Of a stretch of 64,000 nucleotides of DNA, positions 45,569 through 53,798 are shown piece after piece. The stretch lies in contig JARLJS010000134.1 of assembly GCA_031291075.1 (NCBI GenBank), forward strand, positions 32,625 to 96,624. The letters run 5' to 3'. Below the pieces are notes generated by a model. It did no database searches. It was not told where the DNA came from and was given only the letters and a program-made list of their open reading frames with translations. The stretch is from Nevskia sp. (GTDB lineage Bacteria; Pseudomonadota; Gammaproteobacteria; Nevskiales; Nevskiaceae). Position numbers and translations under genes: made by a program. Numbering within the stretch: position 1 is the stretch's first letter; each line of letters opens with the position of its first letter.

Positions 45569-47878
45569 ATGAAGACCCGTTTGCGTTACGCCGCCGCCAT
45601 CTTTCTCGCCACCGCTCTGTCCGCCCCGGCCAGCCGTGCCGAGGACATGGACGAGTTGCGCACTTTGCATGACACCACCATCAACCTGGTCAACCTGCTT
45701 GTGGAGCAGGGCTTGATCAGCCGCGAAAAGGCGGATGCCATCATCCAGAAGGCCAAGGTGGTGCCGCTGCAGTCGGGCAACGAAGAGGCTGAGAGGACGC
45801 CGGGCATGACCGCCGAGGGTGGCCTCGCCGCCAACTCCTCCGGGGCCGCCGGCGCCGGCGCAAGCTCCGCCGCTCAGGGCTCGAAATCTGCCGGGGGCAG
45901 TCCGTCGGCGAGCGACGTGCTCAACCTCCTGGTCGATCAAGGCGTGATCAGCCGCGACAAGGCGAACAGCCTTTTGGAAGAAGCGCAGCGGAACGCCGAA
46001 GCCGAAGCGGCACGGGAGCCGACGGCGCCACCCACGCCGTTGCCGGCTCTCACGGTGCCCGGCAGTGCGGAAGGCACGGCATCGGAATCCGAATTGAACG
46101 CCGCCAGGGCGGCGGGAACTGTCGCCGGCCCACGCGGCGCGCCGACGGAAGGCGCGGCGAGCGGGGCCAGCCCGGCGGCCATGGCTTCGGGTGCTGTGGC
46201 AGCTCCGGTCGCGGCCGCCGCTACGGAGGGCGCCGCGCCGGTGGACGGTGGCGCGACGACCGCGGCCGCGGCGGCCACCAACGCAACGTCGGCAGGCACG
46301 GCCGGTTCCGCCGCCAACGCGGCATCGGCACCAGCAGGAACATCGACCTCGGCCGGCGCCAACGCAATGTCGACAGGCACAGCCGGCCCCGCTTCGAACA
46401 CGGCATCCGCGCCGGCAGGCACGTCGACCGCAACAGCCGGAAGCGCCGCCCCGCCTCCCGGCGCCGCCAGCGCTCCGGCCGCTACCGCGGAGCCCAACGG
46501 CACGGTCCATGTCCAGTATGTGCCGGAAGCGGTCAAGCGACAGATCCTCGAACAGGTCCGGCAGGACGTGCTGGCGCAGGCGAAGAAGGAGCGCTGGGGC
46601 GACCCGGGTGCACTCCCGGACTGGATTTACCGCATTTCCTGGTCCGGCGACTTCCGTCTGCGTGGCGAAACCGACCTGTTCCCGACGGATGGGGCCCCCA
46701 ACGCGACGCCGGCGGTCGTGGATTTCAATACGCCCTACTACTACGGCATGAACGACACCACTTCCACCAGCAGCCGCTTGCGTATCCTGGCGCGCTTTGG
46801 CCTGGAAGCCCGCGTCTCCGATACCATCAGCGCCGGTTTGCGGGTAGCGACCGGTGGTGCGGGCGGTGGCAGCAACCCAGGCACGGAAAACCAGACGCTC
46901 GGCAATTACGACACGCGCTTCGCCATCGGCCTGGACCGCGCCTATATCCGCTACAAGCCGTGGAACTGGCTCAGCCTGACGGGTGGGCGCCTGGGCAATC
47001 CGTTCTTCGTGTCCAGCGACATGATCTGGTCCGAGACGCTCAGCCTGGAAGGCATCGAGACGAAGTTCACGCACGATTTCAGCGACGACCTCGACGGCAT
47101 CCTGATCGCCGGTATCTTCCCGATCCAGCAGCGTGACAACGAGATCATCAGCGCCCCGGGCGTCGGCACGGAAAACAAATGGATGTTCGGCTACCAGACC
47201 GGGTTGGACTGGAGATTCGAGCCCCGGGATGACCTCAAGACGGCCGTGGCGTTCTACGATTACCGGCACGTCGAGGGCATTGCGGCCACCGATGTCAACA
47301 ACATCGACCAATACGACTGGAGCTCCGCCGGCTTCCGGCAGAAGGGCAACCAGACGTTCGACATCCATGCGCTGGCGGACGTGCAGCAGCAGGGGAACGT
47401 GGTGCCGACGTACATCGGCCTGGTTTCCAAATTCCGCGAGCTGAACCTCTCGACGTCGGTCGACCTTGGCGACTTCGCGCCCACACACATCATTGTCAGG
47501 GGTGACTTCGTCAGGAATCTCGGCTTTCACGCTCAGGACATCGAAAACCGTACCGGGATTACCGACCCGGAAGTGCTGACTGCGCGTGTCGCCGGCTACC
47601 AGGCCAAGGTGATCGTCGGGCGGGAAAAGCCCAGCAATCGCGGCGAGTGGCAGGTTTACACCGGCTACCGCCACCTCGATCGCGATGCGGTCCTCGACGC
47701 GTACAACGACCAGGACTTCCACCTCGGTGGTACCAACGCGAAGGGCTACTTTATCGGCGGGCGCTATGGCCTGGCCAAGGACACGACCGTGCACTTGCGC
47801 TGGCTCAGCGCGGATCAGGTCAGCGGGCCGCAACTGGCCATCGACGTGCTTCAGCTCGATCTCACCACGTCATTCTAG
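45569..47878 (+). CDS. Putative porin with duplicated N-terminal helical motif and Ala-rich linker
   Basis: 769 residues. Signal peptide about 1-24 (SRA-ED). Two copies of a helical motif follow at about 38-61 (LVNLLVEQGLISREKADAII) and 117-139 (VLNLLVDQGVISRDKANSLL). Then comes an Ala/Thr/Gly/Pro-rich low-complexity linker (about 140-312) encoded partly by an 81-base tandem repeat. From about 312 the sequence resembles the Porin_5-type putative porins (VQYVPEAVKRQILEQVRQDVLAQA, then a barrel starting WSGDFRLRGETDLFP) and runs to a C-terminal Phe (LTTSF). The N-terminal helical motif could bind peptidoglycan or another envelope protein; this is inferred. It sits 60 bases after the TonB-like gene. 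Confidence 0.82.
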   Translation: MKTRLRYAAAIFLATALSAPASRAEDMDELRTLHDTTINLVNLLVEQGLISREKADAIIQKAKVVPLQSGNEEAERTPGMTAEGGLAANSSGAAGAGASSAAQGSKSAGGSPSASDVLNLLVDQGVISRDKANSLLEEAQRNAEAEAAREPTAPPTPLPALTVPGSAEGTASESELNAARAAGTVAGPRGAPTEGAASGASPAAMASGAVAAPVAAAATEGAAPVDGGATTAAAAATNATSAGTAGSAANAASAPAGTSTSAGANAMSTGTAGPASNTASAPAGTSTATAGSAAPPPGAASAPAATAEPNGTVHVQYVPEAVKRQILEQVRQDVLAQAKKERWGDPGALPDWIYRISWSGDFRLRGETDLFPTDGAPNATPAVVDFNTPYYYGMNDTTSTSSRLRILARFGLEARVSDTISAGLRVATGGAGGGSNPGTENQTLGNYDTRFAIGLDRAYIRYKPWNWLSLTGGRLGNPFFVSSDMIWSETLSLEGIETKFTHDFSDDLDGILIAGIFPIQQRDNEIISAPGVGTENKWMFGYQTGLDWRFEPRDDLKTAVAFYDYRHVEGIAATDVNNIDQYDWSSAGFRQKGNQTFDIHALADVQQQGNVVPTYIGLVSKFRELNLSTSVDLGDFAPTHIIVRGDFVRNLGFHAQDIENRTGITDPEVLTARVAGYQAKVIVGREKPSNRGEWQVYTGYRHLDRDAVLDAYNDQDFHLGGTNAKGYFIGGRYGLAKDTTVHLRWLSADQVSGPQLAIDVLQLDLTTSF
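46289..46450 (+). repeat. Two-copy 81-base tandem repeat in the porin linker
   Basis: Copies at 46289-46369 and 46370-46450 encode SAGTAGSAANAASAPAGTST and STGTAGPASNTASAPAGTST plus a less conserved end. The unit is a multiple of three, so copy-number change would alter linker length without shifting the frame. Confidence 0.75.
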
Positions 47879-47888
47879 GAGGGGTGAT

Positions 47889-48527
47889 ATGCGCGCACAC
47901 CGCCACATGCTGATTGGTTTCTCGATCCTGGTGCTCGGCCAGCATGCGGCCGCGGCGGATCCGGATGCCAAGAGCGCCCGCGAACACGAGTTGCTGCATC
48001 GTGCGCAGCAGGAGCTGCAGCAGTTGCAGGCGGAGAACGGTGACCTGCAACGCCAGAAGAATGACGTCGAGGCCAAGCTCAAGGCGGCGTCGGACCAGCT
48101 TGAGGCGCTGAGCAGCGCGGAACAGGCGGGCAGGCAGCACAGCGTCGCCGTGGAAGCCGAGTTGCACAAGGAAAGGACCGCCGGTTCCGATCTCGCGGCC
48201 AGGCTCGAGGAAGCCCAGCGGCAGCTCGCGGCAATGACGCAAAAGCAGAACGAGACCGCAAGCCAGTTGAATCAGCGTGAAGCGGAGCTGGCCGACACAA
48301 AATCCAGCCTGAGCAAGAGTGTCAATGACAACACGAGCTGCCAGGCCAGGAACCAGAAGCTGTTCGATTACGGCCAGGCCCTGCTGCAGCGCTACCGCGA
48401 CAAGGGTGTATGGGCAGCCCTGACCCGCAAGGAGCCCGTGCTGGGTCTGGAGCGGGTGGACGAGGAAAATACGCTGCAGGAATACCGCGACAAGCTGGCG
48501 GCGGAGAAGCTTCGCCAGCAGCCGTAA
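47889..48527 (+). CDS. Periplasmic coiled-coil protein at the end of the secretion locus
   Basis: 212 residues; SD AGGAGGGG (47877-47884) before ATG 47889. A signal peptide (about 1-23, AAA-AD) leads into a long coiled coil (about 30-145, heptads rich in Leu/Ala/Gln/Glu). A conserved-looking globular tail follows: TSCQARNQKLFDYGQALLQRY, KGVWAALTRKEPVLGL, ERVDEENTLQEYRDKL. I recall proteins with this tail near filamentous-haemagglutinin genes, usually annotated only as hypothetical. It may be a periplasmic scaffold or chaperone for the exoprotein. The gene ends 20 bases before the convergent GloVer gene, with a small GGTCC-TTCA-GGACC hairpin at 48531-48544. Confidence 0.72.
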   Translation: MRAHRHMLIGFSILVLGQHAAAADPDAKSAREHELLHRAQQELQQLQAENGDLQRQKNDVEAKLKAASDQLEALSSAEQAGRQHSVAVEAELHKERTAGSDLAARLEEAQRQLAAMTQKQNETASQLNQREAELADTKSSLSKSVNDNTSCQARNQKLFDYGQALLQRYRDKGVWAALTRKEPVLGLERVDEENTLQEYRDKLAAEKLRQQP

Positions 48528-48547
48528 CCGGGTCCTTCAGGACCTTC

Positions 48548-51253
48548 CTAGGCCGACCGCGCCGACTTGGCTCGGCCGACCCGGGCCAGGTACATCAACA
48601 ACAGCAGCGGTGAGAGGAAAAACGCGCCGCCGCCGGATTTGCCGGGGCTGGCCGTTGTGATCTGGTACGCCGTGCCCGTCCCGTTGACGCCGCCGGCATA
48701 GGTGGTTCCGAGAAGCGTACCCGCGCTGCTCCCGTTGATCAGTCCGGAAGTAGGATTGGCGGCGTCGTTCGGGTTGCTGCCGAATGCATAGATGGTGTTC
48801 AGCTGGCCGCCCGGAGTGATCTGGAACACGGTGCCCTTGCCGTTGGTGCCGCCCGCATTGGTGGTCCCGTAGAGATTGCCGTCCTTGCCTTGCACCAGCT
48901 CGCCTTCGGGATTGGTGCCGTCGCCGGTCGCACTGCCGAAGCTGTAGATCGTGGTGGGCATGGCGGACGTCGAGGAGCCGCCGGCAATGGTCACCTTGAA
49001 CACCGCCCCCATATTGTTGGCGCCACCGTTCTGGGTGGTACCGTACAGGTTGCCGTCGTTGGCGAGCAGCAGTGAGGCGCCGGGGTTGGCGCCGTTGTTC
49101 GAGCTGAAGGCGAACAGCGTGTTCAGGGCGCCGCTGGGCGTGACATTGAATACGGTACCCACGCTGTTGGTGCCGCCACTGAAGGTCGTACCGTAGAAGC
49201 TGCCATCGTTCGCGAGGAGCAAGCCGGCGCTCGGGTTGCTGCCGTCGGTGCTTGCGGTCCCGAAGCTGTACAGCGTCTTCAGGGTCGTGCCGCTCGGCGT
49301 GATCATGAAGACGGTGCCCGCGAATTTGGCGCCTCCGCCGCGCGTAACGCCATAGAGATTGCCGTCCTTGCCGAAGGCCAGCCGCCCCTGGGGATTGGAC
49401 CCTTCCGACGCCGTATTGCCGAAGCTGTGCAGGGTCGTCAGTACCCCGGCGGTCGTGAGCTGGAATACCGTGCCGTAACCACTGCTGCCACCGTTCAGCG
49501 TGGTGCCGTACAGCATGCCGTTGCTGCCCTGAACCAGGCCGGCTCCCGGATTGGCGCCATCCGATCCCGTGGTGCCAAAGGTATAGATGGTTTTCAGCGT
49601 GCCGCCGGGGCTGATTGAATACACCGTGCCCAGCGAGTTGGCGCCGCCGGCCTGGGTGGTGCCGTAGTAGTTGCCGTCGCTGCCCAGCAGGAGGCCGCTG
49701 GCAGGATTGCTGCCGCCGGGGGCCCCGGTGTCGCCGAACGCCAGCAGGGTGGAGAGCTGGCCGGACGGGGTGATCGAAAAGATCGTGCCGGTGCTGTGCT
49801 GCCCGCCGTTGAGGGTGGTGCCGTAAAGGTTCCCGTCGGTAGCCAGCAGCAGGGCGACCTGCGGATTGATTCCGTCCGTGTTGGTTCCGCCCGTCATCGC
49901 GGTGCCGAAGCTGTAGAGCACAGTATCGCTGACGCCCGCGCTGGACGGCTGTAGCGTACCGGCTATGACGATATTGTCGGCGGCGCCTGTCGCGGTGGCC
50001 GGCACATTCACCGTGGATCCAGCACTGGTATTTGTGGTGGTGTCGGAGCCAGTTATGGTCACCGGGGTGCCGCCGTTGCTCGTGACGGTCGTGTTGGCAG
50101 GCACCAAGACCGCGGCGTTGGCCGGCATGACGTAACTGGTTCCTGGCGACAGCTTCATTATCGGGACGGAAACCGTGTACACCGTTCCCAGATTGTCGGC
50201 CCCGCCGGCCTGGGTGGTGCCGTAGAAGCTGAGCGGAGTGCTGCCCTCGACCAGTCCTCCACGGGGATAGGTGCCGTCTGAAGTGGCGGCGCCGAAGCTG
50301 TACAGCACGACTACCGTGCCGCTGCTGCTCAGCTCGTACACTGTGCCGCTATTGTTTGCGCCGCCGAACTCGGTGGTGCCGTAATAGTTGTTGTCGTGGC
50401 CCTGGATCAGCGCGGACTGCGGCGTGGCGCCGTCGCTGTTGGCGGCGCCGAAGCTGTACAGGGAGTTGTATGTCCCCGCCAGGGTGATGCTGAACACGGT
50501 GCCCAGCGAATAGGTTCCCCCCTGCGAAGTGGCTCCATAGAGCTTGCCATCAGAGCCTTGAATCAGGCCGGCCGTCGGAGCACTGCCGTCTATGACATGG
50601 GTATCGGTGTTGGTAATGGTGCCGAAGCTGTACAGCGTCGTTAGCGTGCCCGACGTGGAGATCTTGTAGACCGTGCCGCTGCCTTTGGCGCCGCCCGATT
50701 GCGTGGTGCCGTACAGGTAGCCATCGTTGCCTTGCACCAGCCCGCTGTTGGGGCCGGTGCCGTCCTGATAGACGCTGCCAAAAGCGTGCAGTGTGGTCAG
50801 GACGCCGGTGGAGAGGTTGAACTTGAAAACCGTGCCGCCATTGGATGTCCCGCCCTGCAGCGTAGTGCCGTACAGGTTGCCGTCGCTGCCCTGCACCAGC
50901 CCCGCGCGCGGATTCTGCCCGTCCGTGACGTTGCTGCCGAAGTTGTAAATCACGGCGGGCGTGCCGCTCGAGCCCGCGATGAAGATGGTGCCCGCGTTGT
51001 GCGTACCGCCGCTGTACGTCGTCCCGTAGGCGTAGGAGTTGCCGTCGGCCGCCTTGGCCTGAATCAAGCTGGCGTACGGGTAAGCCCCCGCGGCGGTACT
51101 GCCGCTGGCATCAAAACTGTGGATGACAGTGGCGGTCACCGAATCGGCATGGGCGCCGAGAAGGACCAGGGCGCCGGCAAGAAAGGCGGCGATGAACGGA
51201 AAGCGGCGTCCGTGCCCTTGCTTGGCGGACTTCGGCGGGTGTTGTCGCCACAT
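48548..51253 (-). CDS. GloVer-repeat secreted protein with Gly-rich C-terminal anchor
   Basis: 901 residues from ATG 51253 (AAGG 8 bases upstream). Signal peptide about 15-38 (PFIAAFLAGALVLLGAHA). About 14 repeats of ~52 residues share the core GLVQGSDGNLYGTT..GG....GTVF....GxLTTLYSFG, the GloVer (Gloeobacter/Verrucomicrobia) extracellular repeat. They fall into blocks of about six and eight separated by a Thr/Val-rich spacer (NAAVLVPANTTVTSNGG), suggesting two beta-propellers. The C-terminus has GKSGGGAFF, a hydrophobic helix (LSPLLLLMYLA) and basic VGRAKSARS: a GlyGly-CTERM-like signal, not the VPxP type of the other secreted proteins. Last gene of the minus-strand EPS export operon, 204 bases after the glycosyltransferase. 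Confidence 0.85.
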   Translation of the reverse strand: MWRQHPPKSAKQGHGRRFPFIAAFLAGALVLLGAHADSVTATVIHSFDASGSTAAGAYPYASLIQAKAADGNSYAYGTTYSGGTHNAGTIFIAGSSGTPAVIYNFGSNVTDGQNPRAGLVQGSDGNLYGTTLQGGTSNGGTVFKFNLSTGVLTTLHAFGSVYQDGTGPNSGLVQGNDGYLYGTTQSGGAKGSGTVYKISTSGTLTTLYSFGTITNTDTHVIDGSAPTAGLIQGSDGKLYGATSQGGTYSLGTVFSITLAGTYNSLYSFGAANSDGATPQSALIQGHDNNYYGTTEFGGANNSGTVYELSSSGTVVVLYSFGAATSDGTYPRGGLVEGSTPLSFYGTTQAGGADNLGTVYTVSVPIMKLSPGTSYVMPANAAVLVPANTTVTSNGGTPVTITGSDTTTNTSAGSTVNVPATATGAADNIVIAGTLQPSSAGVSDTVLYSFGTAMTGGTNTDGINPQVALLLATDGNLYGTTLNGGQHSTGTIFSITPSGQLSTLLAFGDTGAPGGSNPASGLLLGSDGNYYGTTQAGGANSLGTVYSISPGGTLKTIYTFGTTGSDGANPGAGLVQGSNGMLYGTTLNGGSSGYGTVFQLTTAGVLTTLHSFGNTASEGSNPQGRLAFGKDGNLYGVTRGGGAKFAGTVFMITPSGTTLKTLYSFGTASTDGSNPSAGLLLANDGSFYGTTFSGGTNSVGTVFNVTPSGALNTLFAFSSNNGANPGASLLLANDGNLYGTTQNGGANNMGAVFKVTIAGGSSTSAMPTTIYSFGSATGDGTNPEGELVQGKDGNLYGTTNAGGTNGKGTVFQITPGGQLNTIYAFGSNPNDAANPTSGLINGSSAGTLLGTTYAGGVNGTGTAYQITTASPGKSGGGAFFLSPLLLLMYLARVGRAKSARSA

Positions 51254-51457
51254 CTTGCGTACCTTTGGAACGGTTGTCGTGCCGCGTTGGGGGAAAAGCA
51301 CGTTGTTCACGGCATTCCGGCGAGTGGGAAAGGGATCCCGTGTCAGTTCTGCCGCCCTGAAGGCAAAAACCTGAGAACGTCCAAGCCTACTGTCCTCGTA
51401 TTGCAATATTCTTAAAGCGTGTCCTGGCGCCTTTCGGAGCACCGGGTTCGGCGGCTC

Positions 51458-52711
51458 CTATCCGATCTCACGCAACAGATCCAGCCACTGGGAGGTGGCC
51501 CGGTCCACGGTGTAGGTTTCCACGAACAGCTTGCGGGCGCGCAAACCCATTGCGCGCGCCTTTGCCGGGTCGGCCTGGAGCTTCAGCAGGGTCTCGGCGA
51601 GAGCGGCGCCGTCGCCACAGCTCACCACGGCGCCGCAACCGGCGGTCCCGATGATGCCCGCGAGTTCGCCATCGGGTTTGCCGATGTAGACGACCGGGCG
51701 CTCCACCGCCAGGATGCCGTAGAACTTGCTTGGCACGATCAGCCCCTCCAGTTCCGGCAGCAGGCAGGCCAGATGGATGTCGGCCGCGGCGAGGCTGTCG
51801 GAGAGCGACGCGCGCGGCTGGTAGGGCAGGAAAAGGAGATTGGTGAGCTGCCGCGATCCGGCTTCTTCCTTCAGGCGGGTCATGTTCGCCCCACCGCCGA
51901 CCATGAGGAACACGATCCGCGGATTGGGGGCCAGGGCCGAGGCCGCATCGAGAATGGTCCTGTAGTCGTGCGCGCGTCCCAGGTTGCCGGAATATCCGAC
52001 CACGAAGCGGTCCTGCAGGCCGAGGCTGCGTCGCAGCTCGCTGGCCTGTGCCGGCATCGTGCGGATCGCATCCTGGTCGGCCCAGTTCTCGATCACCCGG
52101 ATCCGCTCTTCGGCGATGCGCCGGCCGATCAGGAAGTCGCGCATGCCGAGGCCGAGGGCGACGTTGGTGTGGGCCGCGCGCAGCGAGCCGTCACGGATCC
52201 GGCGCAGGGCGGCATAAAGCCAGGGAGGTAGCGGCGCCACCTCGAGCTGCGAGGCAACCTCCGGGAAAACGTCCTGCAGCCAGTTCACCAGCGCCGCGCC
52301 GCGCAGCCGAGCGGCGGCGGCGGCCACCACGGAGATCAGCGGCGGGTCGGTCTTTGCCACCAGCACGTCGCCGCGGCGGAGCAGGCGCGGCAGGTAGCCG
52401 GCACAAGCGGCGTAAAAGCTCAGGTAGTCGATCGCCCGTCCGGCCAGACGGGCGCGTCCGAAGCGGGCGGTACGGATGCGGTGCACCTGGATTCCTTCCA
52501 CGCTGTCCCGCCCGGGCAGATTGGCCCGGGAATCCTCGTAAAGCTGGCGTGAACAGACGACGTGAACATCGAGGCCGCTCCGCGCCAGCCGGCTGGTCAG
52601 ATCGAACAGGATCTGGCTGGTTGCGGAGACATCCGGATAGAAGTACCGGTTGACGAACACCAGGCGTCGCGGCCGGGCGCGCTGGGGGGATGACATATCG
52701 GCGGCGTGCAT
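51458..52711 (-). CDS. Glycosyltransferase family 4 (WbuB-like)
   Basis: 417 residues. N-terminal NRYFYPDVSATSQILFDLTSRLARSGLDVHVV and DPPLISVVAAAAA...LVNWLQDVFPEVA are typical of the WbuB group of GT4 enzymes that transfer an aminosugar onto O-antigen/EPS intermediates. FVVGYSGNLGRAHDYRTI and a C-terminal P-S-K-F-Y-G-I-L-A segment with E instead of the usual E-x7-E follow. ATG 52711 is 9 bases after the preceding stop; ATG 52696 is also possible. Cytoplasmic face of the inner membrane. Confidence 0.85.
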   Translation of the reverse strand: MHAADMSSPQRARPRRLVFVNRYFYPDVSATSQILFDLTSRLARSGLDVHVVCSRQLYEDSRANLPGRDSVEGIQVHRIRTARFGRARLAGRAIDYLSFYAACAGYLPRLLRRGDVLVAKTDPPLISVVAAAAARLRGAALVNWLQDVFPEVASQLEVAPLPPWLYAALRRIRDGSLRAAHTNVALGLGMRDFLIGRRIAEERIRVIENWADQDAIRTMPAQASELRRSLGLQDRFVVGYSGNLGRAHDYRTILDAASALAPNPRIVFLMVGGGANMTRLKEEAGSRQLTNLLFLPYQPRASLSDSLAAADIHLACLLPELEGLIVPSKFYGILAVERPVVYIGKPDGELAGIIGTAGCGAVVSCGDGAALAETLLKLQADPAKARAMGLRARKLFVETYTVDRATSQWLDLLREIG

Positions 52712-52720
52712 GGCGGCGGG

Positions 52721-53788
52721 CTAGCGGCTGTAGGGATGTGACAGCGGTTCGCCGATGAACAGGCCCTGGCCGGGCATGGCGACGCTCTTCCAGTAGGATT
52801 CGAGCAGGGATTCCCCGCCCAGATAATGGCGCAGCAGCAGCACCGCGCTGGGGAACTTGCCGAGGATGTTGCACGGTTCGACCACCGTGCCGTAGCTGCC
52901 GGTTGCGCCGGCTTCCAGCCAGCGCAGGGCGCTCATCTGGCCTTTGCCGTCGAGTACCCCGCCGAAGGACGTCAGGTGATCGCCCACGGCTCCCGGCAGG
53001 AACCGGTTGCTGGCCAGCCCGGGCACATCGCGCGCGCCGACGAAGTAAAACATCACGTCCGGGCGATCGACGATCTCCGGCATAGGCAGGATCCGGACGC
53101 GCAGCCTTGGTCCCGCCAGCAGCCCGGTGTCCGCGTAACCGGCTGCCCTGACATTGCGCGCCGTATCATCGCTCACGCCGAGGTAGGCCGTGCCGCCGGG
53201 CATGCTGCCGTCGGCCGCTATGCCACGGTCGATCAGCGCCCGCGCCTGCGCGATGTCGGCGGCGGCGATGCTCATCGTCGGTCGCAGCCGCAGGTCTTCG
53301 AAGGGGCGCCGACTGTCGGAGTCGAGGTACGGGCTGCGACGCGTAGCGCCACAGCCCTCACTGCAGAAGGCCGGGTCGAAGCCGGCGGCGAAGGCCGTGG
53401 TGATCGACATGCAGTCCACCCGGTAGGGGCGCATCCAGGTGAGGGCGAAGGCTTGCACCTGCGGCGGGGTCGACGCATCCACGGCAGCCTTGAGCCGCGT
53501 GAAAGCTCCCGCGTCGATGGACGCGTGCGAGCCGTCGAAGCGCACGTGCACCATGTTGCGGACCGGGATATGCCGCTGCATGCGGTAGTACTCGCCGATC
53601 GCGACACTGAGCCCATCGGAATCGTTCACCACCACCGCGAGGTCCTCGGGTCCCAGCCTGCCGGCGGGCGACCGGGGATCTGCGGTGGCTAGTCCGAATG
53701 CCGGCCATGCCCAGATCAGTGCCAGGCAAGTCGAAAGGCACGCCCGCCGCGTGCGAACCGCGACCTGGCCGGCGCAAAGTGCTGACAC
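52721..53788 (-). CDS. TIGR03790-family exported protein
   Basis: 355 residues from GTG 53788, with a signal peptide (about 11-36). The body matches the TIGR03790 type: EDLAVVVNDSDGLSVAIGEYYRMQRHIPVRNMVHV, PPQVQAFALTWMRPYRVDCMSITTAFAAGFD, GPRLRVRILPMPE and GQMSALRWLEAGATGSYGTVVEPC, the end resembling peptidase- or caspase-like folds. Function unknown; such proteins accompany EPS/PEP-CTERM clusters. Four Cys in the exported part could form disulfides. It lies 10 bases after the tyrosine kinase gene. Confidence 0.72.
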   Translation of the reverse strand: MSALCAGQVAVRTRRACLSTCLALIWAWPAFGLATADPRSPAGRLGPEDLAVVVNDSDGLSVAIGEYYRMQRHIPVRNMVHVRFDGSHASIDAGAFTRLKAAVDASTPPQVQAFALTWMRPYRVDCMSITTAFAAGFDPAFCSEGCGATRRSPYLDSDSRRPFEDLRLRPTMSIAAADIAQARALIDRGIAADGSMPGGTAYLGVSDDTARNVRAAGYADTGLLAGPRLRVRILPMPEIVDRPDVMFYFVGARDVPGLASNRFLPGAVGDHLTSFGGVLDGKGQMSALRWLEAGATGSYGTVVEPCNILGKFPSAVLLLRHYLGGESLLESYWKSVAMPGQGLFIGEPLSHPYSR

Positions 53789-53798
53789 CGCGGCCCGC

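Noticed and set aside
45569..45720. DTTINLV near the mature N-terminus of the porin as a TonB box
   Set aside because: It resembles TonB boxes by eye, but it lies in a helix motif that recurs in the same protein without that sequence, and no plug domain follows.
46289..46450. CRISPR array or mobile-element repeat
   Set aside because: Only two direct copies of 81 bases, in frame in a low-complexity coding linker, with no spacers.
44234..47833. Minus-strand open frame of 1199 codons opposite the ExbD, TonB-like and porin genes
   Set aside because: The opposite strand encodes clear family proteins with signal peptides and membrane motifs; the frame is a GC-driven shadow.
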